A DNA stretch of 64,000 bases from Planctomycetia bacterium. Lineage in GTDB: Bacteria > Planctomycetota > Planctomycetia > Pirellulales > UBA1268. Both the position numbers and the translations under genes were made by a program. The stretch is from the NCBI GenBank assembly GCA_026401035.1, contig JAPLNR010000053.1, positions 1-64,000 on the forward strand. Reading direction: 5' to 3'. Within the stretch, counting starts at the first letter, position 1; each line of letters begins with the position of its first letter. Under the pieces are notes generated by a model. The model was given only the letters and a program-made list of their open reading frames with translations. It made no database searches and was not told where the DNA came from. Shown here one piece after another: positions 41,941 through 52,568 of this stretch.

Positions 41941-42741
41941 CTATCCGAGCGTTTCGGATTGCCCGGGAAACAGTCGCGCCTCGACATCCGCACGCCAGCG
42001 GGCCAGACCGTCGGCGATTGCCGTCTTCGTGTCGGCGTAGGCGCGGACGAACTTCGGCACATGATCGAGCGACAGGCCGACGAGGTCGTGCAGCACGAGC
42101 ACCTGCCCGTCGCAATCCGGCCCGGCACCGATCCCGATGGTGGGCGCCGCGATCGCGGCCGTGATCTGCCGCGCGATCTCCCGCGGGATGCATTCCAGGA
42201 CGACGGCACACGCGCCGGCGTCGGCGGCGGCACGGGCGTCGGCCATCAGGTGCTCGACGTCCCGCTGCATCCGGTAGCCGCCCAACTGATGCACCGCCTG
42301 CGGCCGCAGGCCCACATGCCCCATCACCGGAATCCCCGCGGCGGCGATCCCCGCGATGACGTCGGCCTGGCCGGCGGTACCCTCGAGCTTCACCGCCTGG
42401 CAGCCCGTCTCCTTGAGGATTCGAGCGCACGACTCGACCGCCGTCCGCACGCCCAGATGCTGCAGCGGGAACGGCAGATCGACGACGACCAGCGCTCGGG
42501 ATGCGGCCCGCGCGACGATCTCGCCGTGGTAGATCATCTGCTCGAGCGTGGCGGGGATCGTGGAGGATCGGCCGGCCACGACCATCGCCACGCTGTCGCC
42601 GACCAGCACGCAATCGACGCCGGCGGCATCGACGAGCCGGCCGGTCGGCCAGTCGTAGGCCGTGACCATCGTGATCGGTCGCCCGTCGCGCTTGGCGGCT
42701 GCAAGGTCGAGGGTCGTGACGCGGCGAGCGGGGCTTTTCAC
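41941..42741 (-). CDS. panB: 3-methyl-2-oxobutanoate hydroxymethyltransferase
   Basis: A 266-residue TIM-barrel enzyme making ketopantoate in pantothenate and CoA synthesis. ITMVTAYDWPTGRLVDAAGV, CVLVGDSVAMVV, KLEGTAGQADVI, VMGHVGLRPQ and IGIGAGPDCDGQVLVLHDL are typical, with metal-binding Asp in GDS and AYD. GTG 42741 overlaps the FHA gene stop by four bases (GTGA). No panC follows in this window. Confidence 0.95.
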   Translation of the reverse strand: MKSPARRVTTLDLAAAKRDGRPITMVTAYDWPTGRLVDAAGVDCVLVGDSVAMVVAGRSSTIPATLEQMIYHGEIVARAASRALVVVDLPFPLQHLGVRTAVESCARILKETGCQAVKLEGTAGQADVIAGIAAAGIPVMGHVGLRPQAVHQLGGYRMQRDVEHLMADARAAADAGACAVVLECIPREIARQITAAIAAPTIGIGAGPDCDGQVLVLHDLVGLSLDHVPKFVRAYADTKTAIADGLARWRADVEARLFPGQSETLG

Positions 42742-43484
42742 TTGAGTCCCTTAAAGAAGTCGCCGAGCTCTTCGTCGTCGGCCGGGCCATCATCGGCAGC
42801 GGCAGCTTCACCTGGCCAGGCGGGGCTTTCCTCGGCCGCTGCTTCGGCCACCGGCTCCGCCGCCAGAAAATCGAAGCCTTTGCCGGCAGGCTTCTTCGTC
42901 GACGCATCTTTCTGGTGCTCGGGGTTCGCTGCCGGCACATCGACGGCCGCGCTTTCTTCGGCGACGGCGTCCTCCGCTTCCGCGGCGTTCTCCGTGTCCG
43001 GCTGAAAGCCGTCCTCCGGCAGCACTTGATCCGGCAGCGTTTGAGCCGGCACGCCCGAATCGACCACGGACTCGACGGCATGCTCGACCCGCAGATGCTC
43101 GGAATCTGCTGCCTGCTTCATCCCGACCGTCACATCGGATGCATCACGGTCCGCTCGCCGCACTGCGGCGGTTCGCGTGCCGGGAGCCGCCGCGTATTCG
43201 ACACGAAATGTAAGGCTGCCGACGCGAACGATAGCCCCGGATGCCACCGGAGTCTTCACGCTCGTCTCGACCTGTTCGTCTTCCAGAAAAGTGCCGTTCG
43301 TCGAGCCGAGGTCGCGAATGAACACTTCGCCATCCGTCGCGAAGAACTCACAGTGCTTGCGGCTGACGCGATCCTGCTGGATGCGAAACTTCGCCTCTTC
43401 GCTGCGTCCGACAACGACCGGGAGCCGCACGGTGAAAGTGCCCTCCTTGGATTTGGGGGCAATGACGACGAACAGGACATTCAT
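42738..43484 (-). CDS. FHA-domain protein
   Basis: A 248-residue protein. Residues 10-95 are a forkhead-associated domain that binds phosphothreonine: VVGRSEEAKFRIQQDRVSRK, HCEFFATDGEVFIRDLGSTN and GTFLEDEQV contain the G-R, S-R-x-H and N-G-T residues. The remaining 150 residues are an acidic Ala/Glu-rich tail ending in ELGDFFKGLK. It is probably a signalling adaptor for Ser/Thr kinases, which are numerous in planctomycetes. It is translationally coupled to panB, an unusual pairing. Confidence 0.88.
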   Translation of the reverse strand: MNVLFVVIAPKSKEGTFTVRLPVVVGRSEEAKFRIQQDRVSRKHCEFFATDGEVFIRDLGSTNGTFLEDEQVETSVKTPVASGAIVRVGSLTFRVEYAAAPGTRTAAVRRADRDASDVTVGMKQAADSEHLRVEHAVESVVDSGVPAQTLPDQVLPEDGFQPDTENAAEAEDAVAEESAAVDVPAANPEHQKDASTKKPAGKGFDFLAAEPVAEAAAEESPAWPGEAAAADDGPADDEELGDFFKGLK

Positions 43485-43673
43485 GGAGGCAACACCACAA
43501 AAAAGGGCGATGCACCGATTCTAACCCACCGGAAGGGGTGTCCAATTCGATCCCCCCAGATTCCGCAGAAAACCACGTTTACCCAGAGGGTGATCTTGCG
43601 GCGACCCCGGGTGCCTCTATAATCGCCGGGTTCCAAGGCGGTCATGACCTCGGTCATGCACGTCGTTTCGTTC

Positions 43674-43746
43674 GCGGGTGTAGCTCAGTTGGTAGAGCAC
43701 CACGTTGCCAACGTGGTTGTCGTGGGTTCGAATCCCATCACCCGCT
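43674..43746 (+). tRNA. tRNA-Gly (anticodon GCC)
   Basis: A 73-base tRNA. GCGGGTG pairs with CACCCGC, D-loop AGCTCAGTTGGTAGAGC, anticodon GCC at 43707-43709 in the loop TTGCCAA, T-loop GGTTCGAATCC. CCA is not encoded. It lies about 100 bases before tig. Confidence 0.96.
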
Positions 43747-43843
43747 TCCTTTCCTCCGTTCTTCAGCTCTGGCTCGACGTCGTGAGATGCGTGCCGGGCG
43801 GCGATCTCACCTCCATCCTCCTCGCCCCTGCCGGGAAATTTTC

Positions 43844-45337
43844 ATGTCTGATTCCGCAACTGCCCTCGCCCCTTCCGATGCCGCCGCCGACGAGTCCGCC
43901 CGTCAGCCGCTCAAACTCGATGTCGCAATCGAGAAGGTGTCGACCTGCCAGCGGCGGGTGAAGGTGACGATCCCGCGGGAGGACATCAATCGCCATCTGG
44001 AAGAGGCGGTCGCCGAACTGATGCCCAGCGCCCTGCTGCCGGGCTTCCGTCCCGGCCGCGCACCGCGGTCGCTGGTCAGCAGCCGCTTCAAGACCGAACT
44101 GGCCGACCAGATTCGCTCAAAGCTGCTCACGGAGGCGATGTCGCAGGTGACGGAGCAGGAGAAGCTCTCGCCGATCAGCGAACCAGACATCGACATCGGC
44201 GCCGTCGTGCTGCCCGACGAAGGCCCGATGACCTTTGAATTCTCGATCGAGGTCCGGCCCGAATTTGAAATGCCCACGTGGAAGGGGCTGTCGATCAAGC
44301 GGCCCTCGCGGACGATTTCCACGGACGACGTCACCGAGGCGCTCGGCAACATCCTCCGCGAGCGCAGCCGGCTCGTGCCGCACGACGGAGCTCCGGCCCC
44401 GGGCGACATGATCGTCGCCAATCTCCGGTTTCTGGACGGCGACAAACTGCTCTCCGAGGCCAACGAACTCGAAATCGTGATCCGCCCCAAGCTCTCGTTC
44501 GCCGATGCCGAACTGCCCGGTTTCGATGCGCTCGTGAAGAAGGCCAAGGCCGGTACGACCGTCACCGCCGGTGTGAAGGTTTCGAACGAGGCCGCTGTCG
44601 AGACGTTGCGCGGCAAGGACGTCACGCTGGAACTCACGGTTCTCGAGGTGAAGAAACTCGAACTGCCCGAACTCACGCCGGAACTGCTCGAGGAGCTCGG
44701 CGGCTTCGAATCGGCCGACGCCCTCCGCGACGCGGTCCGCAAGCAGTTGGAAAGCCAGCTGGAATGGCATCGCCGCCGCCAGGTGCGACAGCAGGTCTCC
44801 AGCGCCCTCACCTCCTCGGCGAACTGGGATCTGCCCCCCGATCTGCTGCGTCGGCAGAGCCAGCGGGAATTGGAGCGTTCGATCCTCGAACTCCGCCGCA
44901 GCGGTTTTGACGACGATTCGATCCGCCGCCATGTCAACGAATTACGGCAGTCCGTGATGGCGAGCACGGCACGGGCGCTCAAGGAACACTTCATTCTCGA
45001 GCGGATCGCGGAGGAACAGTCGATCGCCGATTCGGCGGCCGACTACGACGAAGAAATTCGCGCGATCGCCGCCCAATCGGGTGAACCGCCCCGCCGCGTG
45101 CGGGCCAGCCTCGAGAAGCGGGGCCTGATGGACGTGCTCCGCAACCAGATCATCGAGCGGAAGACGCTCGACGTCGTCACCGAAAACGCGAAGTTCACCG
45201 ACATGCCGTTCGAGTTTCCCCGTCCCGACACCGATGCCGTCGACCATGCGGTCTGCGGGATGCTCGTCGGCGAGGAGGAGATTCCGACGGCCCTGCACGC
45301 CGAGGCGGTCGTCCGCACTCCGGGCAAAAGGGCATAA
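43844..45337 (+). CDS. tig: Trigger factor
   Basis: A 497-residue ribosome-associated chaperone. The N-terminal ribosome-binding domain has [20 protein letters not shown] (the GFRxGxxP signature). The middle PPIase domain is divergent ([20 protein letters not shown]) and may lack isomerase activity. The C-terminal helical arms follow ([20 protein letters not shown]). It is longer than the typical 430 residues, mainly at the C-terminus. It leads the tig-clpP-clpP cluster. ATG 43844 starts the conserved part; the frame is open upstream through the tRNA and is not coding there. Confidence 0.93.
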   Translation: MSDSATALAPSDAAADESARQPLKLDVAIEKVSTCQRRVKVTIPREDINRHLEEAVAELMPSALLPGFRPGRAPRSLVSSRFKTELADQIRSKLLTEAMSQVTEQEKLSPISEPDIDIGAVVLPDEGPMTFEFSIEVRPEFEMPTWKGLSIKRPSRTISTDDVTEALGNILRERSRLVPHDGAPAPGDMIVANLRFLDGDKLLSEANELEIVIRPKLSFADAELPGFDALVKKAKAGTTVTAGVKVSNEAAVETLRGKDVTLELTVLEVKKLELPELTPELLEELGGFESADALRDAVRKQLESQLEWHRRRQVRQQVSSALTSSANWDLPPDLLRRQSQRELERSILELRRSGFDDDSIRRHVNELRQSVMASTARALKEHFILERIAEEQSIADSAADYDEEIRAIAAQSGEPPRRVRASLEKRGLMDVLRNQIIERKTLDVVTENAKFTDMPFEFPRPDTDAVDHAVCGMLVGEEEIPTALHAEAVVRTPGKRA

Positions 45338-45354
45338 GGGGAAGCGAGACACAC

Positions 45355-45996
45355 ATGCAAAGGCAGCCCCGACACTCCATGGCCAACGACCCGCAAAACT
45401 CCAGCGCGAGCCGCGACTACCAGCGGCAGCGGCAGATGACGCTGGGCGATCTGCTCCTGGAAAACAGGATCATCCTGCTGCAGGGCGAGATCTACGACGG
45501 CAACGCCAACGAACTGGTGATGAAACTCCTCTACCTGCAGAGCGAGAACCGTCGCAAAGACATCCACTTCTACATCAACTCGCCCGGCGGCAGCGTCACG
45601 GCGACGATGGCGATCTACGACACGATGCAGATTCTCTCCTGCCCGGTGGCCACCTACTGCGTTGGTCTGGCCGCGAGCGGCGGAGCGGTGCTGCTGGCTG
45701 GCGGCGCCAAGGGCAAGCGCTACGTGCTGCCGCATGCCAAGGTGATGATCCACCAGCCCTACGGCCAGGTGGGCGGCCAGGTGAGCGACATCGAGATCCA
45801 GGCCGACGAGATCATCAAGACCCGTTCGGTTCTGAACGAGATCCTGGCAAGCCACACCGGCCAACCCTTGGACCGCATCGCCAAAGACACCGACCGCGAC
45901 CGCTACCTCACAGCGTCCGAAGCCAAGGAATACGGGCTCGTCGACGAGATTCTGAGCAAGCCGCCCGTGGCCGAAGACGAAAAAGAGAAGGACTGA
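45355..45996 (+). CDS. clpP: ATP-dependent Clp protease proteolytic subunit, first copy
   Basis: A 213-residue serine protease subunit. [20 protein letters not shown], the nucleophile loop [20 protein letters not shown] with the catalytic His and [12 protein letters not shown] with the Asp region are present. The residue after the catalytic Ser is Gly where most ClpP proteins have Met. ATG 45355 is used; ATG 45379 would remove eight residues. It lies 17 bases after tig and three before the second clpP. Confidence 0.93.
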   Translation: MQRQPRHSMANDPQNSSASRDYQRQRQMTLGDLLLENRIILLQGEIYDGNANELVMKLLYLQSENRRKDIHFYINSPGGSVTATMAIYDTMQILSCPVATYCVGLAASGGAVLLAGGAKGKRYVLPHAKVMIHQPYGQVGGQVSDIEIQADEIIKTRSVLNEILASHTGQPLDRIAKDTDRDRYLTASEAKEYGLVDEILSKPPVAEDEKEKD

Positions 45997-45999
45997 TCC

Positions 46000-46614
46000 A
46001 TGCCGCTGATCCCCTATGTCATCGAGAAGAGCGGCCGCGAAGAGCGGGCCATGGACATCTACAGCCGCCTGCTCAAGGACCGCATCGTGTTCCTGGGCTC
46101 GCAGGTGAACGACGAGGTCGCCAACGCGATCGTCGCGCAGATGCTGTTTCTGCAATCGGACGACCCGAAGTCCGACATTCACCTCTACATCAACTCTCCC
46201 GGCGGCAGCGTCACGGCGGGCCTCGCCATCTACGACACGATGCAGTTCGTGACCTGCGACGTGGCGACCTACTGCATCGGCCAGTGTGCCTCGATGGGGG
46301 CCGTGCTGCTCACCGCCGGCGCCCATGGCAAGCGGCGGGCGTTGCCCAACTCGCGGATCATGATCCACCAGCCGCTCGCCGGCATGGAGGGCACGGCGGA
46401 GGAGATCATGATCCACGCCAAGGAATTCAAGAACATCAAGCACAAGCTCAATGCGATCCTGCTCAAGCACACCGGGCACCCGCTCGAGAAGATCGAGCAG
46501 GACACGGATCGCGACCGGTTCATGTCGGCGCAGGAAGCGTGCGACTACCGGCTGATCGACCAGGTCATCGAACACATGCCGGCCGCCAAGGCCGACGTGA
46601 AGAGCATCGGCTGA
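46000..46614 (+). CDS. clpP: ATP-dependent Clp protease proteolytic subunit, second copy
   Basis: A 204-residue ClpP with the canonical [30 protein letters not shown] and [18 protein letters not shown] lies seven bases before ATG 46000. Its sequence is closer to the standard ClpP than the first copy. Paired ClpPs often form mixed heptameric rings with different specificity (known in cyanobacteria and actinobacteria); the same is inferred here. The ATPase clpX is not in the window. Confidence 0.95.
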   Translation: MPLIPYVIEKSGREERAMDIYSRLLKDRIVFLGSQVNDEVANAIVAQMLFLQSDDPKSDIHLYINSPGGSVTAGLAIYDTMQFVTCDVATYCIGQCASMGAVLLTAGAHGKRRALPNSRIMIHQPLAGMEGTAEEIMIHAKEFKNIKHKLNAILLKHTGHPLEKIEQDTDRDRFMSAQEACDYRLIDQVIEHMPAAKADVKSIG

Positions 46615-46662
46615 GACTGAGACTGAGACCAGTTCGACCGTCTGACGCGCAGGAGGCGCATC

Positions 46663-47610
46663 ATGACCAGAATCGCGAATGGAATCGCAGCGGTCCTCGT
46701 TCTGTCGGTCGTGCCATTCATGGCCGGCTGCAAGACCGACATCAGCCAGCAGTTGCTCGAACGCGAACTGCGGATGCAGGAGGACCAGATCTACCTCCTT
46801 CAGGATGAACTGCAGGAGAAGTGCGCCCGGCTCGACCGTGTCGCGGGCGAGAACACGAGCCTCAAGAAGCAACTGGGGATCGTCGATCCAAACGCGTCGC
46901 TGCCCACGCGGATCGATCTGCCCCCCGGCATTGCCAGCCCCGCCCGGTCGCTCCTCGGCGCGCCGACGATCGCTCCCCCGCCACTGAAACTGAAGCTGCC
47001 GGAGCCGGTGGGGGTGCCGCCGGTCGGCCCCGTGGGTGCCGGATCCGGTTCCGCCGATGGCCCCCGGTTCGGGCCGCCTGCCGGCGATCCCGCCGCCCCG
47101 GCCACGCTTCTTCCCCCCGCGCTCGAAGGCGTGCCGCCGCCGCTGCCCGCCGCCCCTGGTGATCGCGGCGCCGCTGCCCCTGCCATCAAGCGGCTCTCGC
47201 ACGAGGAAAGCCTCGCCGTCGAAGGGCAGATCACGCACCTCGTGATCAATCCCGGGAAGACCGAATGCTTCGACGGCGACGGCGATGGCACGACCGACGG
47301 GCTGGCCATCGTCTTCGAGCCGCGCGACGGCGACGAGCGGCTGGTGTCTGCGGCCGGCGACGTGACGATCTCGGCATTCGACCCCGCCGGCGGCGGTGGC
47401 ACGGGCGAGGGGGCGTGCATCGCCAAGTGGGAGATCGCCTCGGCCGACGCGCTCGCCCACTTCCGGCGGACCTCGCGGGCCCGCGGTCTGCACTTCCGGC
47501 TGCCCTGGCAGGGCACGCCGCCCGCGGCCGACCACGTGCGGCTCTTCGTGCGGCTCACCACGTTCGACGGCCAGTCATTCGAGACCGACGCGACGGTGCG
47601 AACCCGGTAG
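46663..47610 (+). CDS. Lipoprotein with coiled coil and beta domain
   Basis: A 315-residue protein. AGGAGG lies six bases before ATG 46663. VLVLSVVPFMAGC is a lipoprotein signal. Residues 25-75 form a coiled coil (LERELRMQEDQIYLLQDELQ), then comes a 100-residue Pro/Gly/Ala linker and a beta-rich C-terminal domain of about 140 residues with a DGDGDGTTDG calcium-binding-like loop. It could bridge the outer membrane and another envelope component. No family recognised. Confidence 0.65.
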   Translation: MTRIANGIAAVLVLSVVPFMAGCKTDISQQLLERELRMQEDQIYLLQDELQEKCARLDRVAGENTSLKKQLGIVDPNASLPTRIDLPPGIASPARSLLGAPTIAPPPLKLKLPEPVGVPPVGPVGAGSGSADGPRFGPPAGDPAAPATLLPPALEGVPPPLPAAPGDRGAAAPAIKRLSHEESLAVEGQITHLVINPGKTECFDGDGDGTTDGLAIVFEPRDGDERLVSAAGDVTISAFDPAGGGGTGEGACIAKWEIASADALAHFRRTSRARGLHFRLPWQGTPPAADHVRLFVRLTTFDGQSFETDATVRTR

Positions 47611-47635
47611 GCCGCTGCCCCCGGAGGCGGTCAGG

Positions 47636-47657
47636 GTCTGCTCGCGGAGCGAGCAGA

Positions 47658-47658
<1 letters not shown>
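47636..47658. terminator. Bidirectional terminator-like hairpin
   Basis: GTCTGCTCGC (47636-47645) and GCGAGCAGAC (47649-47658) form a perfect 10-bp stem with a GGA loop between the convergent lipoprotein and gapA genes. No T-run follows. Its last base is the final base of the gapA stop codon. Confidence 0.6.
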
Positions 47659-48674
<1,016 letters not shown>

Positions 48675-48918
48675 GGCAGTTCTCCTAGGGCGGGACGAAC
48701 GTGGGGGCAGGCCGGCGCCGCGACGATGCGAGCAAAACGGCCCCCGGGGGGCGGCGGAATATACACCGCGTGAACGCGGCTGCTCAATTGCCCCGCAAAT
48801 CGCAGGCAGTTTTCGCCTCCGCGGCGCACCGCTCCGCGAGCTTCCGCCGATCCCGGCTCCCGGCAGCGATCACGGGTACGCTTTGACAATCGGCAGCGAT
48901 CCCTTCATTCTCAGTTCC

Positions 48919-49614
48919 ATGCCCGCCCCCGTCATCGAACTTCACGACGTCCGCAAATCGTTCCCCCTCCCCGGTGGCGAGACGGTGCGGGTGCTCGATG
49001 TCGACTCCTTCGTGATGACCGCCGGCGAGCAGTGCGCCCTCGAAGGCCAGAGCGGCTCGGGCAAGTCGACGCTGCTGCACGTGATCTCCGGGATCATGCG
49101 GCCCGACAGCGGCCGCGTGGTCGTCGACGGGATCGACCTGACGCGGCTCGACGAGGCCCGCCGCGACCGGGTGCGGGCCGACCAGCTCGGCCTCGTGTTC
49201 CAGCAGTTCAATCTCCTGCCCGGATTCACCGCCTTGGAAAACGTGCTCGTGGCGATGTCGTTCGGGTCGGGCCGCCCCGACCGCGACCGGGCCGCGGGGC
49301 TGCTCGCGGCCGTCGGGCTCGCCGACCGGCTCCACCACAAGCCCGCCGCGCTCTCCATCGGCCAGCAGCAGCGGGTGGCGGTGGCCCGGGCGTTGGCCAA
49401 CCGACCGCGGGTGATCCTCGCCGACGAGCCGACGGCCAGCATCGATCCGGCCCACCAGCAGCAGGTGATCGATCTGCTCAAAAACACCTGCGCCGAGGAG
49501 CGGGTGGCCCTCCTGGTGGTGACCCACGCGCCGGAGGTGGCCGGCCAGTTTCCCCGCCGCCTGCGGCTCGAGGACTTCAACCGCGCCGCCCGCGCCGCCG
49601 TGAGGCCCGCATGA
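48919..49614 (+). CDS. ABC transporter ATP-binding protein, LolD/MacB type
   Basis: A 231-residue ATPase. EGQSGSGKSTLLHVISGI is Walker A, VILADEPTASIDP Walker B. The signature reads LSIGQQQRVAVARAL, with Ile instead of the usual Gly after LS, and the D-loop-like and H-loop (VTHAPEV) follow. Its stop overlaps the permease start (ATGA). Together they should form a type VII (mechanotransmission) ABC system such as those that move lipoproteins or envelope material, rather than a classical importer. Confidence 0.92.
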   Translation: MPAPVIELHDVRKSFPLPGGETVRVLDVDSFVMTAGEQCALEGQSGSGKSTLLHVISGIMRPDSGRVVVDGIDLTRLDEARRDRVRADQLGLVFQQFNLLPGFTALENVLVAMSFGSGRPDRDRAAGLLAAVGLADRLHHKPAALSIGQQQRVAVARALANRPRVILADEPTASIDPAHQQQVIDLLKNTCAEERVALLVVTHAPEVAGQFPRRLRLEDFNRAARAAVRPA

Positions 49615-50933
49615 GCCTGCTCGGCATCGCCTGGCGCAACATCCGGCAGCGGCTGCTCACCAGCGGCCTCACGGCGCTCTCGCTCGCGCTCGGCGTGGCG
49701 CTCGTCGTCGCCACGCTCGTCACCGGCAGCATCGTCAACAAGGCGTTCGAGTCGGGCTCCGGGCTCGGCTACAACATGATCGTCGGCGCGAAGGGGAGCC
49801 CGCTGCAGCTCGTCCTGAACAGCGTCTACTTCATCAGCCGGCCGATCGAAAACATCTCCTGGCCGTTCTATCAGCAGTTCCTGCCGGCAGCGGAGCGGGC
49901 CGACGGCGTCGACGGCACCTATGCGGCCAGCACGCAGACAGCCGTGCCGATCTGCATGGGGGACTATTACCGCAGCTACCGCGTGGTCGGCACCAACGCC
50001 GCCTTCTTCGACCGGCTGAAACGCGGCACGGGCGAGGCCTACCGTTTCTCAGGCGGCGGCAACTTCCGCGACGAGGACTTCTTCGGCGGCGTGCTCGGCG
50101 CCACCGTGGCGGCGAACCTCGGGCTGAAGGTCGGTGATGACTTCGCCCCCACGCACGGCGCCGACGACGGCAAGGTGCACGATCCCTTCAAGGTGGTCGG
50201 GATCCTCGCGCGAACCGACACGCCGATCGACCGCGGTGTGTTCGTGAACATGGAGGGCTTCTATCTGCAGGATGGCCACGCCAAGCCGCTGCCCGAAGAC
50301 GCTGCGGCGCAGCCGGAGCCGGCCCCTGCCGCCGTGCATCCCTCCGGCCACGCGCCGTTGCCGGAGGCGCAGCGCGAAGTGACGGCGATCCTCCTCGAAA
50401 CCGCATCGCTGCCGGGCCTGCCGGCGGAACTGACGGCCATGGGGCTGCGGACCGCGATCAACGAGGGCCGCGACGGGCAGGCGGCCCTGCCCATCGCCGA
50501 GATCCGTCAGCTCCTCGATCTCTTCGTGCGACCGCTGGAGTTGCTGCTGCTGCTTGTCACCGCGCTGGTCGTGCTCGTCTCCGCGATCGGCATCCTCGTC
50601 AGCATGGTGGGCTCGTCGCTCGAGCGCAGCCGCGACGTGGCGATCATGCGGGCGCTCGGCGCCCGCCGCGGGCACGTGCTCGCCACCGTGCTCATCGAGG
50701 CGGTGCTCCTCGCCGTCGGCGGCGGCCTGGCCGGCTGGCTGCTCGGCCACCTGCTCGTGGGGGCGATCGGCCCCCTGATCACGACCAACGCCGGCGTCTC
50801 GGCGAGCATCTTCTCGGCTGCGCCCCTGGCCGAAGCCCTGCTCGTGCCATTCCTCGTGATCCTCGCCATCGCCGCCGCGCTGCTGCCCGCGATCGCCGCC
50901 TACCGCACCGACGTGGCCAAGTGGCTGGGATGA
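49611..50933 (+). CDS. FtsX/MacB-like ABC permease
   Basis: A 440-residue protein with an N-terminal membrane helix (LTALSLALGVALVVATLV), a periplasmic domain of about 270 residues and three C-terminal membrane helices. SLERSRDVAIMRALGARRGH is the conserved FtsX-domain coupling motif. The periplasmic part contains a His/Pro-rich loop (DGHAKPLPED, HPSGHAPLPE), which might bind metal. It is translationally coupled with the ATPase gene. Substrate is not evident; DUF3299 genes downstream recall operons linked to zinc in other bacteria, an inference. Confidence 0.85.
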   Translation: MSLLGIAWRNIRQRLLTSGLTALSLALGVALVVATLVTGSIVNKAFESGSGLGYNMIVGAKGSPLQLVLNSVYFISRPIENISWPFYQQFLPAAERADGVDGTYAASTQTAVPICMGDYYRSYRVVGTNAAFFDRLKRGTGEAYRFSGGGNFRDEDFFGGVLGATVAANLGLKVGDDFAPTHGADDGKVHDPFKVVGILARTDTPIDRGVFVNMEGFYLQDGHAKPLPEDAAAQPEPAPAAVHPSGHAPLPEAQREVTAILLETASLPGLPAELTAMGLRTAINEGRDGQAALPIAEIRQLLDLFVRPLELLLLLVTALVVLVSAIGILVSMVGSSLERSRDVAIMRALGARRGHVLATVLIEAVLLAVGGGLAGWLLGHLLVGAIGPLITTNAGVSASIFSAAPLAEALLVPFLVILAIAAALLPAIAAYRTDVAKWLG

Positions 50934-50957
50934 GCGGCCGCCGGTAGAATGACGGGC

Positions 50958-52541
50958 ATGCATAAAACGCTCCGCTTCCTCATGGCGATGGTGGTGCTGG
51001 CGGCGACTCTCGTCGGCCAGATTCCCCGCGCCCAGGCCTGCCCATTCTGCTCCGCCGTGTCGCTCACCTTTGCGCAGGAGATCGCGCAGAGCCAGGCGGC
51101 CGTGATCGCCAGGCTCGTCGAGCCGCCGGCGGCGGGTTCGCTCTCGCCGCGGGCCGAGGGGCCGCTGCCGAAGGGGAAATTCGCGGTCGTCGAGGTGCTC
51201 AAGGGCGCTCCGCTCGTCGACGACGCCGGGCTGCTCGGGGCCGACGGCAAGCCGATCGAGACGATCATGCTCGAGGAGAAGCCGGTGGGATCGCTCTTCC
51301 TGCTCATGGGGATCGAGCCGCCAAACCTCGTCTGGTCGAGCCCGATTCAGTTGAGCGAGAAGGCCGTCGCCTACCTGAGGAAACTCGGCGACCTGCCGGA
51401 GAAGGGGCCCGACCGGCTGGCGTTCTTCCAGCAGCACCTGGAGGACCCCGACGAGACGCTGGCACGCGATGCCTACGATGAATTCGCCGTCGCGCCCTAT
51501 GACGATGTGCGCGGGCTCGAAAGCCGCATGGATCCGACCCAACTCCTGGCGTGGATCGAAAACCCGAAGGTGCAGGCCAACCGCCGCCGGCTCTACGCCA
51601 CGATGCTCGGCGCCTGCGGCACCAAGGCGGATGCGGAACGGATTGCGGCGATCCTCAAGGGGGAGAATATCTCCGAGGCCAATGCCGAGGTGCGGTCGGG
51701 GCTCGATGCGCTCATCGCCTGCTACGTGACGCTCCGCGGCACGGAAGGCCTCGATCTCGTCGATGACCTGTTTCTCGACCGGAAGGACCGTGACGTGCCC
51801 TTCACCGAGACCTATGCGGCGGTGATGGCGCTGCGGTTCCTCGGCGAGGAGTCCGACAGCGTGCCGCGGGAGCGAGTGCTCCAGTCGCTGCGGCTCCTGC
51901 TCGACGAGCCGAAACTTGCCGATCTCGTCATCGCCGACCTCGCCCGCTGGGAAGATTGGTCGGTGGTCGGGCGGCTGACGCTGCTTTTCGAGCAGGCGAC
52001 CGCCGACAACATCTTCGTGCGGGAGCCGGTGGTGAACTACCTCAAGGCCTGTCCGCTTCCGGAGGCCGCCGTCGCCATCACGAAACTCGAACAGATCGAT
52101 CCGGAGGCCGTGCGGCGGGCGGCGACGCTCGCCGGCTTTGCGGGGGCGCTGGCACCGCAGTCGGGCGGCAAGGATGCCCCGGCCGGCGCTGCGGCCAGCG
52201 CCGACGACGCAGACGGCGACGCCGGCGAGCCGCCGGGCGGACGCTCGCCGGCCGTAGACACAGCCGCCGCTCCATCCGCGGACGACGCGGCGTTGGCGGC
52301 TCGGATCGCGCCGGTGATCGCCGACGAGGATGCCACCGACGACGAAACGGCCACGGTGGCGGCGGCCGACGCCACCCTGCCTGCGGCGTCCCCCGCCGCT
52401 CTGGACCGCTGGAAGGCGATCAAGTGGGCCGCGTGGACAGTGATCGTGCTGGCGATCGCCGTCTTTTCCCGATCGGCGCTGACCTCACGACCGCCCCCGG
52501 GTCCGCGATCCGCATCCGGATCCACCACAGCTCCCAAATAA
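50958..52541 (+). CDS. Secreted ACPFC-motif protein with C-terminal membrane helix (paralogue 1)
   Basis: A 527-residue protein. A signal peptide ending in RAQACPFCSAV leaves a C-P-F-C motif at the mature N-terminus, recalling thioredoxin-like or metal-binding pairs. The middle region is helical with HEAT-like spacing (FFQQHLEDPDETLARDAYDE). An Asp/Glu/Ala-rich linker precedes a membrane helix (WAAWTVIVLAIAVFSRSAL) close to the C-terminus. It is paralogous to 56775-57980. ATG 50949 three codons earlier is the alternative start. No enzyme family is recognised. Confidence 0.65.
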   Translation: MHKTLRFLMAMVVLAATLVGQIPRAQACPFCSAVSLTFAQEIAQSQAAVIARLVEPPAAGSLSPRAEGPLPKGKFAVVEVLKGAPLVDDAGLLGADGKPIETIMLEEKPVGSLFLLMGIEPPNLVWSSPIQLSEKAVAYLRKLGDLPEKGPDRLAFFQQHLEDPDETLARDAYDEFAVAPYDDVRGLESRMDPTQLLAWIENPKVQANRRRLYATMLGACGTKADAERIAAILKGENISEANAEVRSGLDALIACYVTLRGTEGLDLVDDLFLDRKDRDVPFTETYAAVMALRFLGEESDSVPRERVLQSLRLLLDEPKLADLVIADLARWEDWSVVGRLTLLFEQATADNIFVREPVVNYLKACPLPEAAVAITKLEQIDPEAVRRAATLAGFAGALAPQSGGKDAPAGAAASADDADGDAGEPPGGRSPAVDTAAAPSADDAALAARIAPVIADEDATDDETATVAAADATLPAASPAALDRWKAIKWAAWTVIVLAIAVFSRSALTSRPPPGPRSASGSTTAPK

Positions 52542-52568
52542 ACGCCGCCTTCGCCCGCTGATCCCGCC

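Noticed and set aside
43538-43843. N-terminal extension of trigger factor
   Set aside because: It would run through tRNA-Gly; the conserved protein begins at 43844.
45043-47535. An 830-codon minus-strand open frame opposite tig, both clpP genes and a lipoprotein gene
   Set aside because: Antisense shadow of recognised genes; no ribosome binding site and no homology pattern.
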